Shown: positions 54,202-63,609, counted from the first letter of the stretch. The stretch is DNA of 64,000 nucleotides from DASPKT01 sp035626475 (GCA_035626475.1 DASPNP010000041.1:62001-126000), one strand, 5' to 3'. Numbers and translations are program-made. The notes: generated from the letters alone by a model not told the origin.

Positions 54202-55524
54202 ATGGGCGATATCGTCGGCGGCGCGACCGCTTCCAACCCGGCGGGCAACCCGGCGGCCCCTTCGGGGCATGTGGGCTTCGGCACCGTCCTCGCCGGCTGG
54301 CGCGGCGTCATGCTGGTGATGCTGATCCTGGCCGTCGTGCTCAACTATGTCGACCGCCAGATCATCGCCGTGCTGAAGCCGATGCTGCAGGCGGAGCTGG
54401 GCTGGAGCGACACCGAGTACGGCCTGCTGGCCTCCGCCTTCCAGTTCTCCGCCGCCATCGCCCTGCTCTTCGCCGGCTGGTTCGTCGACCGGGTGGGCTG
54501 GGCCCGGGCCAATCCTTACGGCGTCGGCGCCTGGAGCATCGCCGCCATGGGCCATGCGCTGGTCCACACGGTCGGCCAGTTCGTCTTCGTCCGCGCGGCG
54601 CTGGGCGCCACCGAGGCGGTGGGCACGCCGGCGGCGCTGAAGACCGTCGCCGTCTGGTTCCGGCCGGAGGAGCGCTCGGTCGCCTGGGGCATGGTGAACG
54701 CCGGCGCGAACCTCGGCGCCATCATGACGCCGCTGCTGGCTCCGGCGCTGGCCCTGGCCTTCGGCTGGCGCGCCACCTTCCTGATCATGGGCGGGCTGGG
54801 TCTGGTCTGGGTGCTGGTCTGGTGGGCCATGATCTCCACCCGCAAGCTGGACCGGCCGCCGATGGCGCCGGCGACGCAGGCCCCGGCCGCCATCGCCGGC
54901 GGCAACAAGGTGCCGTGGCGCATCATCCTGCGCGACCGCCGCACCTGGGCCATTTCCGGCGCCAAGGCGATGACCGACCAGACCTGGTGGTTCCTGCTGT
55001 TCTGGATGCCGGACCTGCTGAACCGGGTGTTCGGGCTGGACATGAAGAGCTTCGGCGTGCCGCTGGCGACCATCTACGGCGCCGCCGGCCTGGGCTCGAT
55101 CTTCGCCGGCTACCTTGCCGGCCGGGTGCTCTCCTCGGGCGTCGAGATCAACCGGGCGCGCAAGTCCATGATGCTGGTCTACGCCCTGCTGGTGACGCCG
55201 GTGCCGCTGGTGCTGATGACCGACAACCACTGGATCGCGGTGGTGCTGCTGTCGATGACGCTGGCCGCGCACCAGGGCTTCTCGGTCAACCTGTTCGGCG
55301 TCATCACCGACATCATCCCGGCCTCGCGCGTCGCCTCGGTGACGGCGGTGAGCGCGCTGTGCGGCAACATCACGGGCATGCTGGTGCTGCAGCTGGCCGG
55401 CATCGTGCTGGACCGCACCGGCAGCTACGCGCCGCTGCTGCTCCTGGCCGCCTCCTCCTACCTGATCGGCCTGGCCTGGCTGCACCTGCTGCTGCCCAAG
55501 CTGCGGCCCGCCGAGGAGGCATAG
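54202..55524 (+). CDS. MFS transporter of the anion:cation symporter group; candidate sulfoquinovoside importer
   Basis: 440-residue major facilitator with about twelve membrane segments. Marks of the hexuronate/galactonate/phthalate (ACS) group are present: VLNYVDRQIIAVLKPMLQ at the first segment, GWFVDRVGWARANPYG in loop 2-3 and GATEAVGTPAALKTVAVWF. These carriers bring acidic sugars into the cell with protons. The position next to glpD and near the GntR/GH31 genes, plus the weak operator, makes it the best candidate for uptake of a sulfonated sugar glycoside. GGTGGGAGATAGGG precedes the start. Confidence 0.88.
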   Translation: MGDIVGGATASNPAGNPAAPSGHVGFGTVLAGWRGVMLVMLILAVVLNYVDRQIIAVLKPMLQAELGWSDTEYGLLASAFQFSAAIALLFAGWFVDRVGWARANPYGVGAWSIAAMGHALVHTVGQFVFVRAALGATEAVGTPAALKTVAVWFRPEERSVAWGMVNAGANLGAIMTPLLAPALALAFGWRATFLIMGGLGLVWVLVWWAMISTRKLDRPPMAPATQAPAAIAGGNKVPWRIILRDRRTWAISGAKAMTDQTWWFLLFWMPDLLNRVFGLDMKSFGVPLATIYGAAGLGSIFAGYLAGRVLSSGVEINRARKSMMLVYALLVTPVPLVLMTDNHWIAVVLLSMTLAAHQGFSVNLFGVITDIIPASRVASVTAVSALCGNITGMLVLQLAGIVLDRTGSYAPLLLLAASSYLIGLAWLHLLLPKLRPAEEA

Positions 55525-55558
55525 GGCTGGGGGAGCGAACCGGGAGGGGCTGGGACGT

Positions 55559-55718
55559 CGTGCGTCCTTCGACAAGCTCATCCTTCGACAAGCTCATCCT
55601 TCGACAGGCTCATCCTTCGACAAGCTCAGGATGAGGAACGGGGGATGCCAGGCACTCCTGGTTTCCTCATCGGGAGTAGCAAAACCTCCTCATGCTGAGC
55701 CTGTCGAAGCACGCACAG
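55559..55718. repeat. Type A repeat with an internal fourfold tandem
   Basis: The left arm contains four direct tandem copies of the 16-mer TCCTTCGACAAGCTCA (55565-55628; the third has one change), then GGATGAGG, a centre and a single right arm. It fills most of the 297-base gap between the MFS and DUF3034 genes. Confidence 0.9.
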
Positions 55719-55821
55719 CGTCAACGCTGCCCCTGCCTGGGACAAAGCGCGGCCCTATCCCGGAGGATGGTAATCCGGACGTGCCGGGAGCCCGTATAAG
55801 GCACGCGGTTTTCGGGGCGAT

Positions 55822-56739
55822 ATGGTTGGTCGGATGCGTGGTGTCGTCGGGGCGGTGCTCGCCCTACTCTGTCTCTGCCGGCCGGCGGCGGCGCAATCCG
55901 AGGCCGCACCGCCGCCCTCCCGCTTCGACGTGCCGGGCCCGCTCTTCTCCGGCAAGCTGCCGCTGACCGGCGGCGTCGCCTCGCTGGAGGGCTCGGCCGG
56001 CGGCGGGCTGACGCCCTGGGCGCTGATCGGCGGCCAGGGCACCCGCGACCAGATCGGCGGCTACGGCTTCGCCACCCTCGTCCGCTCCCAGGACTACGAG
56101 CTGCGCGTCGCCGGCGCCACGGTGGGCCTGTGGGACCGGGTGGAGCTGTCGGTGGCGCAGCAGGCCTTCGACACCCGCAATGTCGGCGCGGCGCTGGGGC
56201 TGGGCCGGGGCTTCACCTTCCACCAGACGGTGCTGGGCGCCAAGGTGCGGCTGGCGGGCGACGCGGTGCTGGAGCAGGACCGCTGGCTGCCGCAGCTCGC
56301 CGTCGGGCTGCAGTTCAAGGACAACGACCGGGCGGGCGTGCTCAGGGCCATCGGCGCCCGGGACGACACCGGCGTCGATGTCTATGCCAGCGCCACCAAG
56401 CTGTTCCTGGCGCAGAGCCTGCTGCTGAGCGGCACGGTGCGGCTGACCAAGGCGAACGAGCTGGGCATCCTGGGATTCGGCGGGGTGGACGACCGCTACG
56501 AACCGCAGTTCGAGGGCAGCGCCGCCCTGCTGCTGACCCGCCGGCTGGCGGTCGGGGCCGAGTACCGGATGAAGCCCGACAACCTCGCCATCGTCGACGA
56601 GGACGACTGGGCCGACCTCTTCCTGGCCTGGTCGCCCAACAAGAACGTCACGGTCACGCTCGCCTATGCGCGCCTCGGCACCGTCGCCATCGAGCGCGGC
56701 CAGCGCGGCCTCTACCTCTCGCTGCAGCTGGGGCTCTGA
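55822..56739 (+). CDS. DUF3034 family exported protein
   Basis: 305-residue protein with a signal peptide (GVVGAVLALLCLCRPAAAQ). The DUF3034 block GKLPLTGGVASLEGSAGGGLTPWALIGG is unmistakable and is followed by alternating strands (GYGFATLVRSQDYELRVAGATVGLW in parts). The C-terminus, LSLQLGL, is strand-like, so an outer-membrane barrel is likely. The truncated hemoglobin gene follows two bases after the stop; this pair is common in proteobacteria. Function is not established. Confidence 0.88.
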   Translation: MVGRMRGVVGAVLALLCLCRPAAAQSEAAPPPSRFDVPGPLFSGKLPLTGGVASLEGSAGGGLTPWALIGGQGTRDQIGGYGFATLVRSQDYELRVAGATVGLWDRVELSVAQQAFDTRNVGAALGLGRGFTFHQTVLGAKVRLAGDAVLEQDRWLPQLAVGLQFKDNDRAGVLRAIGARDDTGVDVYASATKLFLAQSLLLSGTVRLTKANELGILGFGGVDDRYEPQFEGSAALLLTRRLAVGAEYRMKPDNLAIVDEDDWADLFLAWSPNKNVTVTLAYARLGTVAIERGQRGLYLSLQLGL

Positions 56740-56741
56740 TC

Positions 56742-57170
56742 ATGAGGACGATGCGACTGGCATTGCTGCTGCTGGCCCTCGCCGCCCCAGCGCATGCCCA
56801 GCCCGTGAGTCACACAAGGCCCGGCGACTACCAGGCCTTCGGCGAGCGGCCCGGGCTGGTCCGGCTGATGGACCGGCTGATGGTGGGGCTGCTGGCCGAC
56901 CCGGTCACCGCCCCCTTCTTCCAGCGCAACCAGCGCCGCATCAAGGAGCAGCTGGTCGACCAGTTCTGCGCCCTGCTGGAGGGCCCCTGCGAGTACAAGG
57001 GCGGGGCCATGGACGTGGTGCACAAGCGCTGGAAGATCGACCGGGCGCAGTTCAACGCCCTGGTCGAGGTGCTGCAGGACGCGATGGCGGCGGAGGGCAT
57101 CCCCTTCGCCGCCCAGAACCGCCTGCTGGCCGAACTGGCGCCCATGCACCGGGACATCGTGACGCGGTAG
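56742..57170 (+). CDS. Exported group I truncated hemoglobin
   Basis: 142-residue truncated (2-on-2) globin with an N-terminal signal peptide (RLALLLLALAAPAHAQP). Globin marks of group I: the early FGERPGLVRLMDRLM helix, FFQRNQRRIKEQLVDQFCALLEGPCEYKGGAMDVVH (read in parts) with the proximal His in MDVVHKRW, and a C-terminal helix ending in LAPMHRDIV. Export would put the heme protein in the periplasm, where it may handle oxygen or NO. It is co-transcribed with the DUF3034 gene. Confidence 0.9.
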   Translation: MRTMRLALLLLALAAPAHAQPVSHTRPGDYQAFGERPGLVRLMDRLMVGLLADPVTAPFFQRNQRRIKEQLVDQFCALLEGPCEYKGGAMDVVHKRWKIDRAQFNALVEVLQDAMAAEGIPFAAQNRLLAELAPMHRDIVTR

Positions 57171-57175
57171 GAAAA

Positions 57176-57367
57176 TCCCTCGCCCCTTGCGGGAGAGGGA
57201 TGGGCCCCGCGCGAAGCGTGGGAGGGTGAGGGGTCGGACGCCGCAGGCGGACGTTCTCGACGGGCGGCCTTAGGATACCGGTTGAGAACGCCAGCCTTCG
57301 GCTGTCGACCCCTCACCCTCCCCAAGCAGGCTTGGGGCCCCATCCCTCTCCCGCAAGGGGAGAGGGA
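57176..57367. repeat. Type B long inverted repeat
   Basis: Arms CGCCCCTTGCGGGAGAGGG and CTCTCCCGCAAGGGGAGAGGG-type with the same inner words as at 5235 and 52187. It lies between two convergent genes. Confidence 0.85.
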
Positions 57368-57382
57368 TTCAGGGACGCCCCC

Positions 57383-58522
57383 CTACTCCGCCGCGCTGGC
57401 CGGGATCTTGGGGAACTCCACGCCCGGCAGCTGGCCCTTGGCCAGCGCGCGGCCGATGACCGCCTGCATGTCCTCGCGGAAGACCGAGGCGTCGAAGGCG
57501 CGGGCGCGCAGCGCGATCTCGTCGGCCGAGAAGCGGCGCTCCGTCGCCTCGAACCGGGTGACGGCCTCGTTGAGGTCGTCCACGGTCTGCTGGCGGAAGA
57601 ACAGGCCGGTGCGGCCCTCCACCACAGTCTCGAGCGCACCGCCCTTGCCGTAGGCGATGACCGGCTTGCCGCTGGCCATGGCCTCCACCGGGACGATGCC
57701 GAAATCCTCCTCGCCCGGGAAGATCAGCGCCCGGCAGCGGGCATAGTGGTCGCGGAGGCTGGAGAAGGGCTGCGGGCCCAGGATGGTGACGTTGGGCTTG
57801 GCCATGTGCCGCAGCTGCTCCAGCTGCTCGCCGGCGCCGATGACCACCAGCGGCCGCCCCGAGCGGTTAAAGGCCTCCACCGCCAGGTCGGCGCGCTTGT
57901 AGCCGACCAGCTGGCCCGCCAGCAGGTAGAAGCCGTCATGGTCGCGGGTCGGCGTGAAATCGTCCACCGCCACCGGCGGGTAGACCACCTCGGAGCCCCG
58001 GCCGTAATAGCGCTGGATGCGCTTGGCGACATTGCCGGAATTGGCGACGAACTCGTCCACGCGGGTCGCCGTCAGCGCGTCCCACCAGCGCAGATAATGC
58101 GCCACCGGCACCAGCGCCTTGGCCGCCACGCCGCCCAGGCTGGAGCGGTAGTCGTGGTACATGTTCCAGACGTAACGCATGGGGCTGTGGCAGTAGCAGA
58201 CATGCACCGCCTCGGGGTCGGTGATGACGCCCTTGGCCGGCCCCGCTTCGCTGGAGATGACCAGGTCGTAGCCGCGCAGATCCAGATGCTCCAGCGCCAT
58301 GGGCATCAGCGGCAGGTACTTCTGGTACTGCGTCCGCGCCTTGGGCAGGTTCTGGATGAAGCTGGTCTTGATGTCATGGCGGAGCAGGGTCGGCGACAAG
58401 GCGTCGCGGTCGACCACATGCGTGAAGATGTCGGCCTCGGGGAAGAGCCGGCACAGCTCCTCCAGGACCTTCTCGCCGCCGCGCATGGTCACGAGCCAGT
58501 AATGGACCAGGGCCACCTTCAT
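57383..58522 (-). CDS. Glycosyltransferase family 4
   Basis: 379-residue GT-B glycosyltransferase. It opens VALVHYWLVTMRGGEKVLEEL, and the donor-binding region FPGEEDFGIVPVEAMASGKPVIAYGKGGALETV carries the EX7E motif. HVCYCHSPMRYVWNMYHDY is typical of exopolysaccharide enzymes of this group. The ATG at 58522 overlaps the stop of the preceding gene. It is the third gene of a three-transferase operon and probably adds a sugar to the lipid-linked repeat unit at the inner membrane. Confidence 0.92.
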   Translation of the reverse strand: MKVALVHYWLVTMRGGEKVLEELCRLFPEADIFTHVVDRDALSPTLLRHDIKTSFIQNLPKARTQYQKYLPLMPMALEHLDLRGYDLVISSEAGPAKGVITDPEAVHVCYCHSPMRYVWNMYHDYRSSLGGVAAKALVPVAHYLRWWDALTATRVDEFVANSGNVAKRIQRYYGRGSEVVYPPVAVDDFTPTRDHDGFYLLAGQLVGYKRADLAVEAFNRSGRPLVVIGAGEQLEQLRHMAKPNVTILGPQPFSSLRDHYARCRALIFPGEEDFGIVPVEAMASGKPVIAYGKGGALETVVEGRTGLFFRQQTVDDLNEAVTRFEATERRFSADEIALRARAFDASVFREDMQAVIGRALAKGQLPGVEFPKIPASAAE

Positions 58523-59664
58523 GATGCTTGGACCTCGTCGAGGATGGTGAGAAGGGCGTCGGCGCTCTGCCGCCAGCCGAAGGCGCGGGCGCGCTCCCGG
58601 CCCTGGGCGGCCATGGTCCGGCGCAGGTCGGGATCGGACAGGACCCGCGCGATCTGGCGGGCGATGTCCTGGGGGTCGTGCGGGTCGGCATAGAGCGCCG
58701 CCTGGCCGCAGACCTCGGGCAGGCTGGCGGCGCGGGCGGCGATCACCGGACAGCCGGCGATCATCGCCTCCAGCGGCGGCAGGCCGAACCCCTCGTAGAG
58801 CGACGGGAACACCAGGCACAGCGCGCCGCCGTAGAGCGCCTTCAGCTCGGCATCGCTGACCGGGCCCAGCTCCTTGACGCCCTCGCCGGGGGCGGCGCCG
58901 GCATCGGCGAAGATGCGGGGGTCGCGGTGGCCGGCCGTCACCAGCAGCGGCTTCGGCCCGGGCAGCAGCGCCAGCGCCTTGGCGACGGCCGCCGTGTTCT
59001 TCGCCCGGCTCAGGCTGCCCAGCGCGAAGATGTAGCCGCCGGGCTCCAGCCCGAAGCGGGCCAGCGCCCCCTCGTCGGGCTCCTGCGCGGCGAAATGGTC
59101 GGCGGCGTTCGGCACCACCGCCAGGCGCCCGGGATGGATATGGGCATGGAAGGCCAGCTCGCCGGCGGAGAAGCGGCTGACGGTGAGCACCCGCTTCGCG
59201 CGGCGCCCCAGCACGGCATATTGCAGCCGGTACCAGGCGCGGAACGCCTTGGAATAGCTCTCCGGACAGGCATAGATGCCGGCATCGTGGATCGCCACGA
59301 TCTGGTTCGGGTGCAGCAGCGGCCCGGTATTGCCCAGGTTCAGCAGCAGCGCGCCCTTGGCGCTGGGCCCCAGATCCAGTTGCTCCCAGGCGTGGCCGGT
59401 ATGGCGGCCGACGCGCTTGAAACCGATATGCCGCAGCCCTTCCAGGTCCTTGGCGTCGGGCGGGGCGTGGACGATCGCCGGCTGCACGTCGCCGGCCGCG
59501 GCGCGTTCGGCCAGCTTGGCGTCCAGCGCGCCCACCAGCTCGCGGGCGTAGCGCTGCACGCCGGTCAGGCGCTGCGACAGGAAGCGCCCGTTGATCACCA
59601 GCGTCCGCCGTGCCAGGGCGAGGGGTGCGGCGGCGACCGGCTTCTCGGCGAGGGCGACGCTCAT
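58519..59664 (-). CDS. Glycosyltransferase family 4
   Basis: 381-residue GT-B glycosyltransferase. The N-terminus INGRFLSQRLTGVQRYARELV and the motif VPNAADHFA are typical of the RfaB/MtfB-like group. The acceptor domain is followed by SRAKNTAAVAKAL and the donor-site EX7E in FPSLYEGFGLPPLEAMIAGCPVIAARAASLPEV. The start at 59664 is chosen because it overlaps the preceding stop in ATGA; the first 20 residues are a loose leader. It acts in the exopolysaccharide operon. Confidence 0.92.
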   Translation of the reverse strand: MSVALAEKPVAAAPLALARRTLVINGRFLSQRLTGVQRYARELVGALDAKLAERAAAGDVQPAIVHAPPDAKDLEGLRHIGFKRVGRHTGHAWEQLDLGPSAKGALLLNLGNTGPLLHPNQIVAIHDAGIYACPESYSKAFRAWYRLQYAVLGRRAKRVLTVSRFSAGELAFHAHIHPGRLAVVPNAADHFAAQEPDEGALARFGLEPGGYIFALGSLSRAKNTAAVAKALALLPGPKPLLVTAGHRDPRIFADAGAAPGEGVKELGPVSDAELKALYGGALCLVFPSLYEGFGLPPLEAMIAGCPVIAARAASLPEVCGQAALYADPHDPQDIARQIARVLSDPDLRRTMAAQGRERARAFGWRQSADALLTILDEVQAS

Positions 59665-60917
59665 GCCATGCCTCCCGCCCGCACCATCAGGGGTTCGGCG
59701 GTAACGGCCAGGGACTCCTCGAAGCCCGGCTCGGCGATGATGCGCGCCAGCTCGTCCCAGCCGCGGATGCCGGCGCGGGACACGGTCGTGCGGTCGAAGG
59801 CGCGGGCCGCCTCCAGCGCCGTGCGGATGCTGTCGCGGTCGCCCGGCACGTAGCCTACCACATGCGGCCGGTCGGGCCGCGTGGCGAAGGTCGGCGCGAC
59901 CGAGGGCAGGCGGCACCAGGTGTACTGGGTCAGCTTCAGCGAGCTGTCGGCCAGCGTCTCCGCCCCCTCGCGGTAGACATAGGGCGCCAGCCCGATGTCG
60001 GCGTGCTGCACGAAGGGGATGGTCTCGGCGAAGGGCATCTCGCCGTACCAGCGCACGTTCGGCCGCTCGAACCGCTTTTCCAGCTTGCCGACCAGATGGA
60101 AGGTCCAGGCCGGGAACAGCTGGGAGGCGGCATCGACGAAGTCGTAGTCGAAGAAGGAATGTCCCACCGAGATAAGGTGCGGGCCGTCACCCCGGTAAGG
60201 GCTCGGGTGCGGCGCATCGAAGACCGACACGTCCACCCCGTGCGGGTGGAAGCGCACCGAGGGCAGGTGGCCGAAGCGCTGCACCGTGTAGCGAGAGGGC
60301 GCGCTGATCAGGTCGAACAGCGGCAGGATGCGCTCCTCCGCCTCGACGATGATGGGGTGCTGGCCCAGGTTGCGGGTGTCGTCGGACACGCGGTAGACCA
60401 GCCGCGCGCCCGGGTTCATCCGGCGGAAGCGCTCCACCAGAAGCAGGGCGCCGGTGCTCTCCACCACGATCAGGTCGGCCGACCGCACCACCCGCTCCAG
60501 CCCGCCCAGCGGCAGGCGGGAGTAGAGCCCGAACAGCGGTCCCGACAGCCGGTCGGCCAGGCCCGACCTCAGGCTGAACACATGGAAGGGCGTCATCCAG
60601 ACGAAGCTGGAGAGGTTGCGCCGCACCGGCACGACCCGGTTCGCCTCCGCCTCGACGGGATATTCGAAGCGCGGATCGCCGCGCAGGCGCGAGATCGGGC
60701 TGATCTGCGCGGTGACGAAGGTCACCTCCCAGCCCTGCGCCGCCAGCGCGTCGGCCAGGAAGTGGAAGTTCGCCTTGCGCTTGGAGGCGTAATAGTGCCC
60801 GGACACCAGAACCGCGCGGCGCGGGGCGCCGGTGGCGGTGCTGTGCGGGAACGGCTGAGCGGCCGCGTCGGCGTCGATGCGACGGGTCAAGGGGATGGCT
60901 CCGGCAGGATGCGTCAC
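59661..60917 (-). CDS. gumK: GumK-like glycosyltransferase (GT70 type)
   Basis: 418-residue glycosyltransferase resembling GumK, the xanthan beta-glucuronosyltransferase that acts at the inner face of the membrane. It has AVLVSGHYYASKRKANFHFLADALAAQGWEV and the following SPISRLRGDPR, which are GumK-like, and the donor domain segments LISVGHSFFDYDF and ADSSLKLTQYTWCRLPSVAP. The GTG start at 60917 is the longest; a shorter protein from the region before the first strand is possible. It heads the operon and is divergent from the tyrosine kinase gene. Confidence 0.85.
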   Translation of the reverse strand: MTHPAGAIPLTRRIDADAAAQPFPHSTATGAPRRAVLVSGHYYASKRKANFHFLADALAAQGWEVTFVTAQISPISRLRGDPRFEYPVEAEANRVVPVRRNLSSFVWMTPFHVFSLRSGLADRLSGPLFGLYSRLPLGGLERVVRSADLIVVESTGALLLVERFRRMNPGARLVYRVSDDTRNLGQHPIIVEAEERILPLFDLISAPSRYTVQRFGHLPSVRFHPHGVDVSVFDAPHPSPYRGDGPHLISVGHSFFDYDFVDAASQLFPAWTFHLVGKLEKRFERPNVRWYGEMPFAETIPFVQHADIGLAPYVYREGAETLADSSLKLTQYTWCRLPSVAPTFATRPDRPHVVGYVPGDRDSIRTALEAARAFDRTTVSRAGIRGWDELARIIAEPGFEESLAVTAEPLMVRAGGMA

Positions 60918-61198
60918 CCGCCCTAAACGCCGCAGAGGCCGGGAGGCTCCCGCCCCGGGTCGCGGTGCTCCCGCCGGGCCCCCACGGAATCATGCAACCT
61001 TCCCCGTTTCCGCGCGTTCAGTTCATGCGGGGGAGTGGACCCTTGAGTCCATGAGGGTACCCCATATCCACAGCCCCACCCGGTGTCGGGGCTCCGCCTG
61101 CGCTCGGGCCCATGGGCCGCGGCAGGCGTTATCGACGTGGTGCCGCCACCCCGCCGGTGGCGCGGCGCTCGTCTTTCAACTGTCTCGCAGGGTTTCGC

Positions 61199-63442
61199 AT
61201 GGGTTCCGAAGACGTCGTCCAGTTCCGCGAAGGACGCGCGCAGCGCCTCGCCCGGATCCTGGAAGAGCAGCAGCAGGTCTCGCTCCGGGACCAGCTGCTG
61301 AAGCTGAAGCGCCGCCGCTGGGTCATCCTCGGCACCATGCTGGCGCTTACCCTCCTCACCGCGATCATGCTGGAGCGGGCAATCCCGCTCTACACGGCCA
61401 CGACCACGGTCATGATCGACCCGCCGAAGGAGCGCACCCTCGACATCGAGGGCGTCGTCTCCGGCCTGCCGGCGGACGTCGAGGCGATCCAGGGCGAGAT
61501 CGCGATCATCAAGTCGCGCGGCCTCGCCGCAAAGGTCATCGACAAGCTCGAGCTGGACAAGCGGTCGGAGTTCAACCCGACCATGTGGCAGAAGAGCTGG
61601 TTCGACCCGGTCGGCTGGCTGCAGTCCGGCGTGGGCGCCGTCGTCGGCCTGTTCGCCGACGCGCCGGCCCCGGTCTCGACGGGCAACCCCGACGCCGAGC
61701 TGAAGAACCGCATCATCACGGTCTTCCTGAACAAGCTGGAGGCGCAGCCGCGCGGCCGCTCGCGGGTGATCGAGATCACCTTCACCTCGGCCGACAACCA
61801 GCTGGCCGCCAAGATCGTGAACACGGTCGCGGAGGTCTACATCACCGACCAGCTGGACGCGAAGTTCGAGGCGACCGAGCGCGCCACCCGCTGGCTGAAC
61901 GAGCGGGTGACGGCGCTGCGCGAGGAGACCGAGGCGGCCGAGAAGGCGGTCGAGGCCTTCCGCGGCAAGGCCGGCCTGCTGCAGGGCGAGGGCTCCACGC
62001 TCGCCGCCCAGGAGCTGTCGCGGCTCAACGCCGAGCTGATCATCATGCGCTCCAGCACCGCCGAGGCCGAGGCGCGGCTGCGCGCGGCGGAAGGCGCCCG
62101 GGGCACCGGCAACGCCTCCTCGCTGCCGATGGCGGTGCTGCAGAACGGGCTGATCCAGTCGCTGCAGGGCCAGCAGGTCGAGCTGAACCGGCGCCTCGCC
62201 GAGGCCGGCGAGACCTTCGGTCCCAAGCACCCGACCATGATCAACCTGAAGGCCGAGATGGCGGCGCTCCAGAGCCGCATCCAGGCCGAGGTGGGCAAGG
62301 TCGTCTCCGGCCTGCGCAACGACCTGACCATCGCCCGCCAGCGCGAGGCCTCGGTCACCGCCGAGCTGAACCGGCTGAAGAACCAGTCCGGCCGCGGCGA
62401 GGATCTGGTGCAGCTGAAGAGCCTGGAGAACGAGGCCAACAGCCGCCGCATGCTGCTGACCACCCTGATGCAGCGCTTCAACGAGACCAACCTGCAGCAG
62501 GATCTGCAGCAGGCCGACGCCCGCATCATCTCGCCGGCGCCGGTGCCGCAGCGCCCCGCCTCGCCCAACAAGCCGCTGCTGCTGGGCCTGGCGCTGTTCC
62601 TGTCCGCCGTGCTGGGCGTGATCATCGCCTTCATCCTGGAGCAGCTGGACCAGGGCTTCCGCAGCGGCGAGCAGCTGTCGGCGGTCACCGGCATCTCCTC
62701 GCTGGGCATGGTGCCGGCCATCACGCCGCAGCAGCGCCGCGAGCTGTCGCCGGAGGACTTCTTCCTGCGCAAGCCGCGCTCCAGCTTCGGCGAGAGCGTC
62801 TCCAGCGCCGTGGCCAGCCTGTTCCTGACCTCGGGCGAGAAGCGGCCGCGCTCGATCATGGTGACCTCGAGCCTGCCCAACGAGGGCAAGAGCACCATGT
62901 CGGTCAACCTGGCCCGCGCCGTCAGCCAGTCGGGCCTGCGCACCCTGCTGATCGACGGCGATCTGCGCCGGCCGACCCTGCACACGCTGCTGGGCATGCC
63001 CATGACGCCGGGCCTGACCGAGTACCTTCAGGGCAAGGCCACGATCGAGGAGATCGTGCGCCGCGACCCGAAGAGCGGCGTGGACTTCATCGCCGCCGGC
63101 GGCCAGGTGTCGAACCCGCTGCACTTCCTGGCGGCGGACAAGACCCGGGCCTTCATCCACGGCCTGTCCAAGCACTACGATTTCGTGGTCGTGGACAGCT
63201 CGCCGGTCATGGTCGTCTCCGACAGCCGCATCATGTCGCGCTACGTGGACGAGACGGTCTTCGTGGTCCGCTGGGCCCGCACCCGTCGCGAGCACGTCAT
63301 CCACAGCCTCAAGCAGCTGGTCGAGGCGGGAGCGAGCGTGGGCGGCGTGCTGCTGTCCATGGTCAACACCAAGCGCCACGCCGACTACAGCTTCGGCGAC
63401 AGCGGCCAGTACCATCTGGGCAACAAGTACTACGAGAGCTGA
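61199..63442 (+). CDS. Polysaccharide biosynthesis tyrosine autokinase (Wzc/ExoP type)
   Basis: 747-residue bacterial tyrosine kinase controlling exopolysaccharide chain length. The Wzz domain has a first membrane segment (RRWVILGTMLALTLLTAIML) and a second near residue 465 (PLLLGLALFLSAVLGVIIAF), with a periplasmic coiled-coil between. The cytoplasmic kinase has Walker A EGKST (around residues 562-566), Walker A' LLIDGDLRRP and Walker B FVVVDSSP. The C-terminus holds a tyrosine cluster (DYSF...YHLG..YY), the autophosphorylation site. AGGG precedes the ATG. It is divergent from the transferase operon and ends at a terminator. Confidence 0.95.
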   Translation: MGSEDVVQFREGRAQRLARILEEQQQVSLRDQLLKLKRRRWVILGTMLALTLLTAIMLERAIPLYTATTTVMIDPPKERTLDIEGVVSGLPADVEAIQGEIAIIKSRGLAAKVIDKLELDKRSEFNPTMWQKSWFDPVGWLQSGVGAVVGLFADAPAPVSTGNPDAELKNRIITVFLNKLEAQPRGRSRVIEITFTSADNQLAAKIVNTVAEVYITDQLDAKFEATERATRWLNERVTALREETEAAEKAVEAFRGKAGLLQGEGSTLAAQELSRLNAELIIMRSSTAEAEARLRAAEGARGTGNASSLPMAVLQNGLIQSLQGQQVELNRRLAEAGETFGPKHPTMINLKAEMAALQSRIQAEVGKVVSGLRNDLTIARQREASVTAELNRLKNQSGRGEDLVQLKSLENEANSRRMLLTTLMQRFNETNLQQDLQQADARIISPAPVPQRPASPNKPLLLGLALFLSAVLGVIIAFILEQLDQGFRSGEQLSAVTGISSLGMVPAITPQQRRELSPEDFFLRKPRSSFGESVSSAVASLFLTSGEKRPRSIMVTSSLPNEGKSTMSVNLARAVSQSGLRTLLIDGDLRRPTLHTLLGMPMTPGLTEYLQGKATIEEIVRRDPKSGVDFIAAGGQVSNPLHFLAADKTRAFIHGLSKHYDFVVVDSSPVMVVSDSRIMSRYVDETVFVVRWARTRREHVIHSLKQLVEAGASVGGVLLSMVNTKRHADYSFGDSGQYHLGNKYYES

Positions 63443-63472
63443 TCCCGCGGGATCCGAGCCACCGGTGGAGAG

Positions 63473-63501
63473 GGGCGCGTCCTACGGGGCGCGCCCTTTT
63501 T
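63473..63501 (+). terminator. Rho-independent terminator after the tyrosine kinase
   Basis: GGGCGCG pairs with CGCGCCC around a 10-base loop, followed by TTTTT and ATT. It lies about 30 bases after the stop codon. Confidence 0.88.
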
Positions 63502-63522
63502 ATTGGACGCGCGCTCCAGTAA

Positions 63523-63609
63523 CCGTAGGTCGCATGGAGCGAAGCGCAATGCGACGTGCTCCGGCGGTCGTCACGTCGCATTACGGCTCCGCCTCCATGC
63601 GACCTACGG
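63523..63609. repeat. Type D palindromic repeat
   Basis: Arms CCGTAGGTCGCATGGAGC and GCCTCCATGCGACCTACGG-like, with inner AATGCGACG and CGTCGCATT. Same element as the nested copy at 25008. Confidence 0.85.

Noticed and set aside
55565..55628. CRISPR array
   Set aside because: The four 16-base copies are directly adjacent with no spacers and are part of a type A repeat; no cas genes are present.
61036..61058. Operator between gumK and the tyrosine kinase gene
   Set aside because: TGGAC/GTCCA arms around CCTTGA are only five bases long, and no second copy was found.
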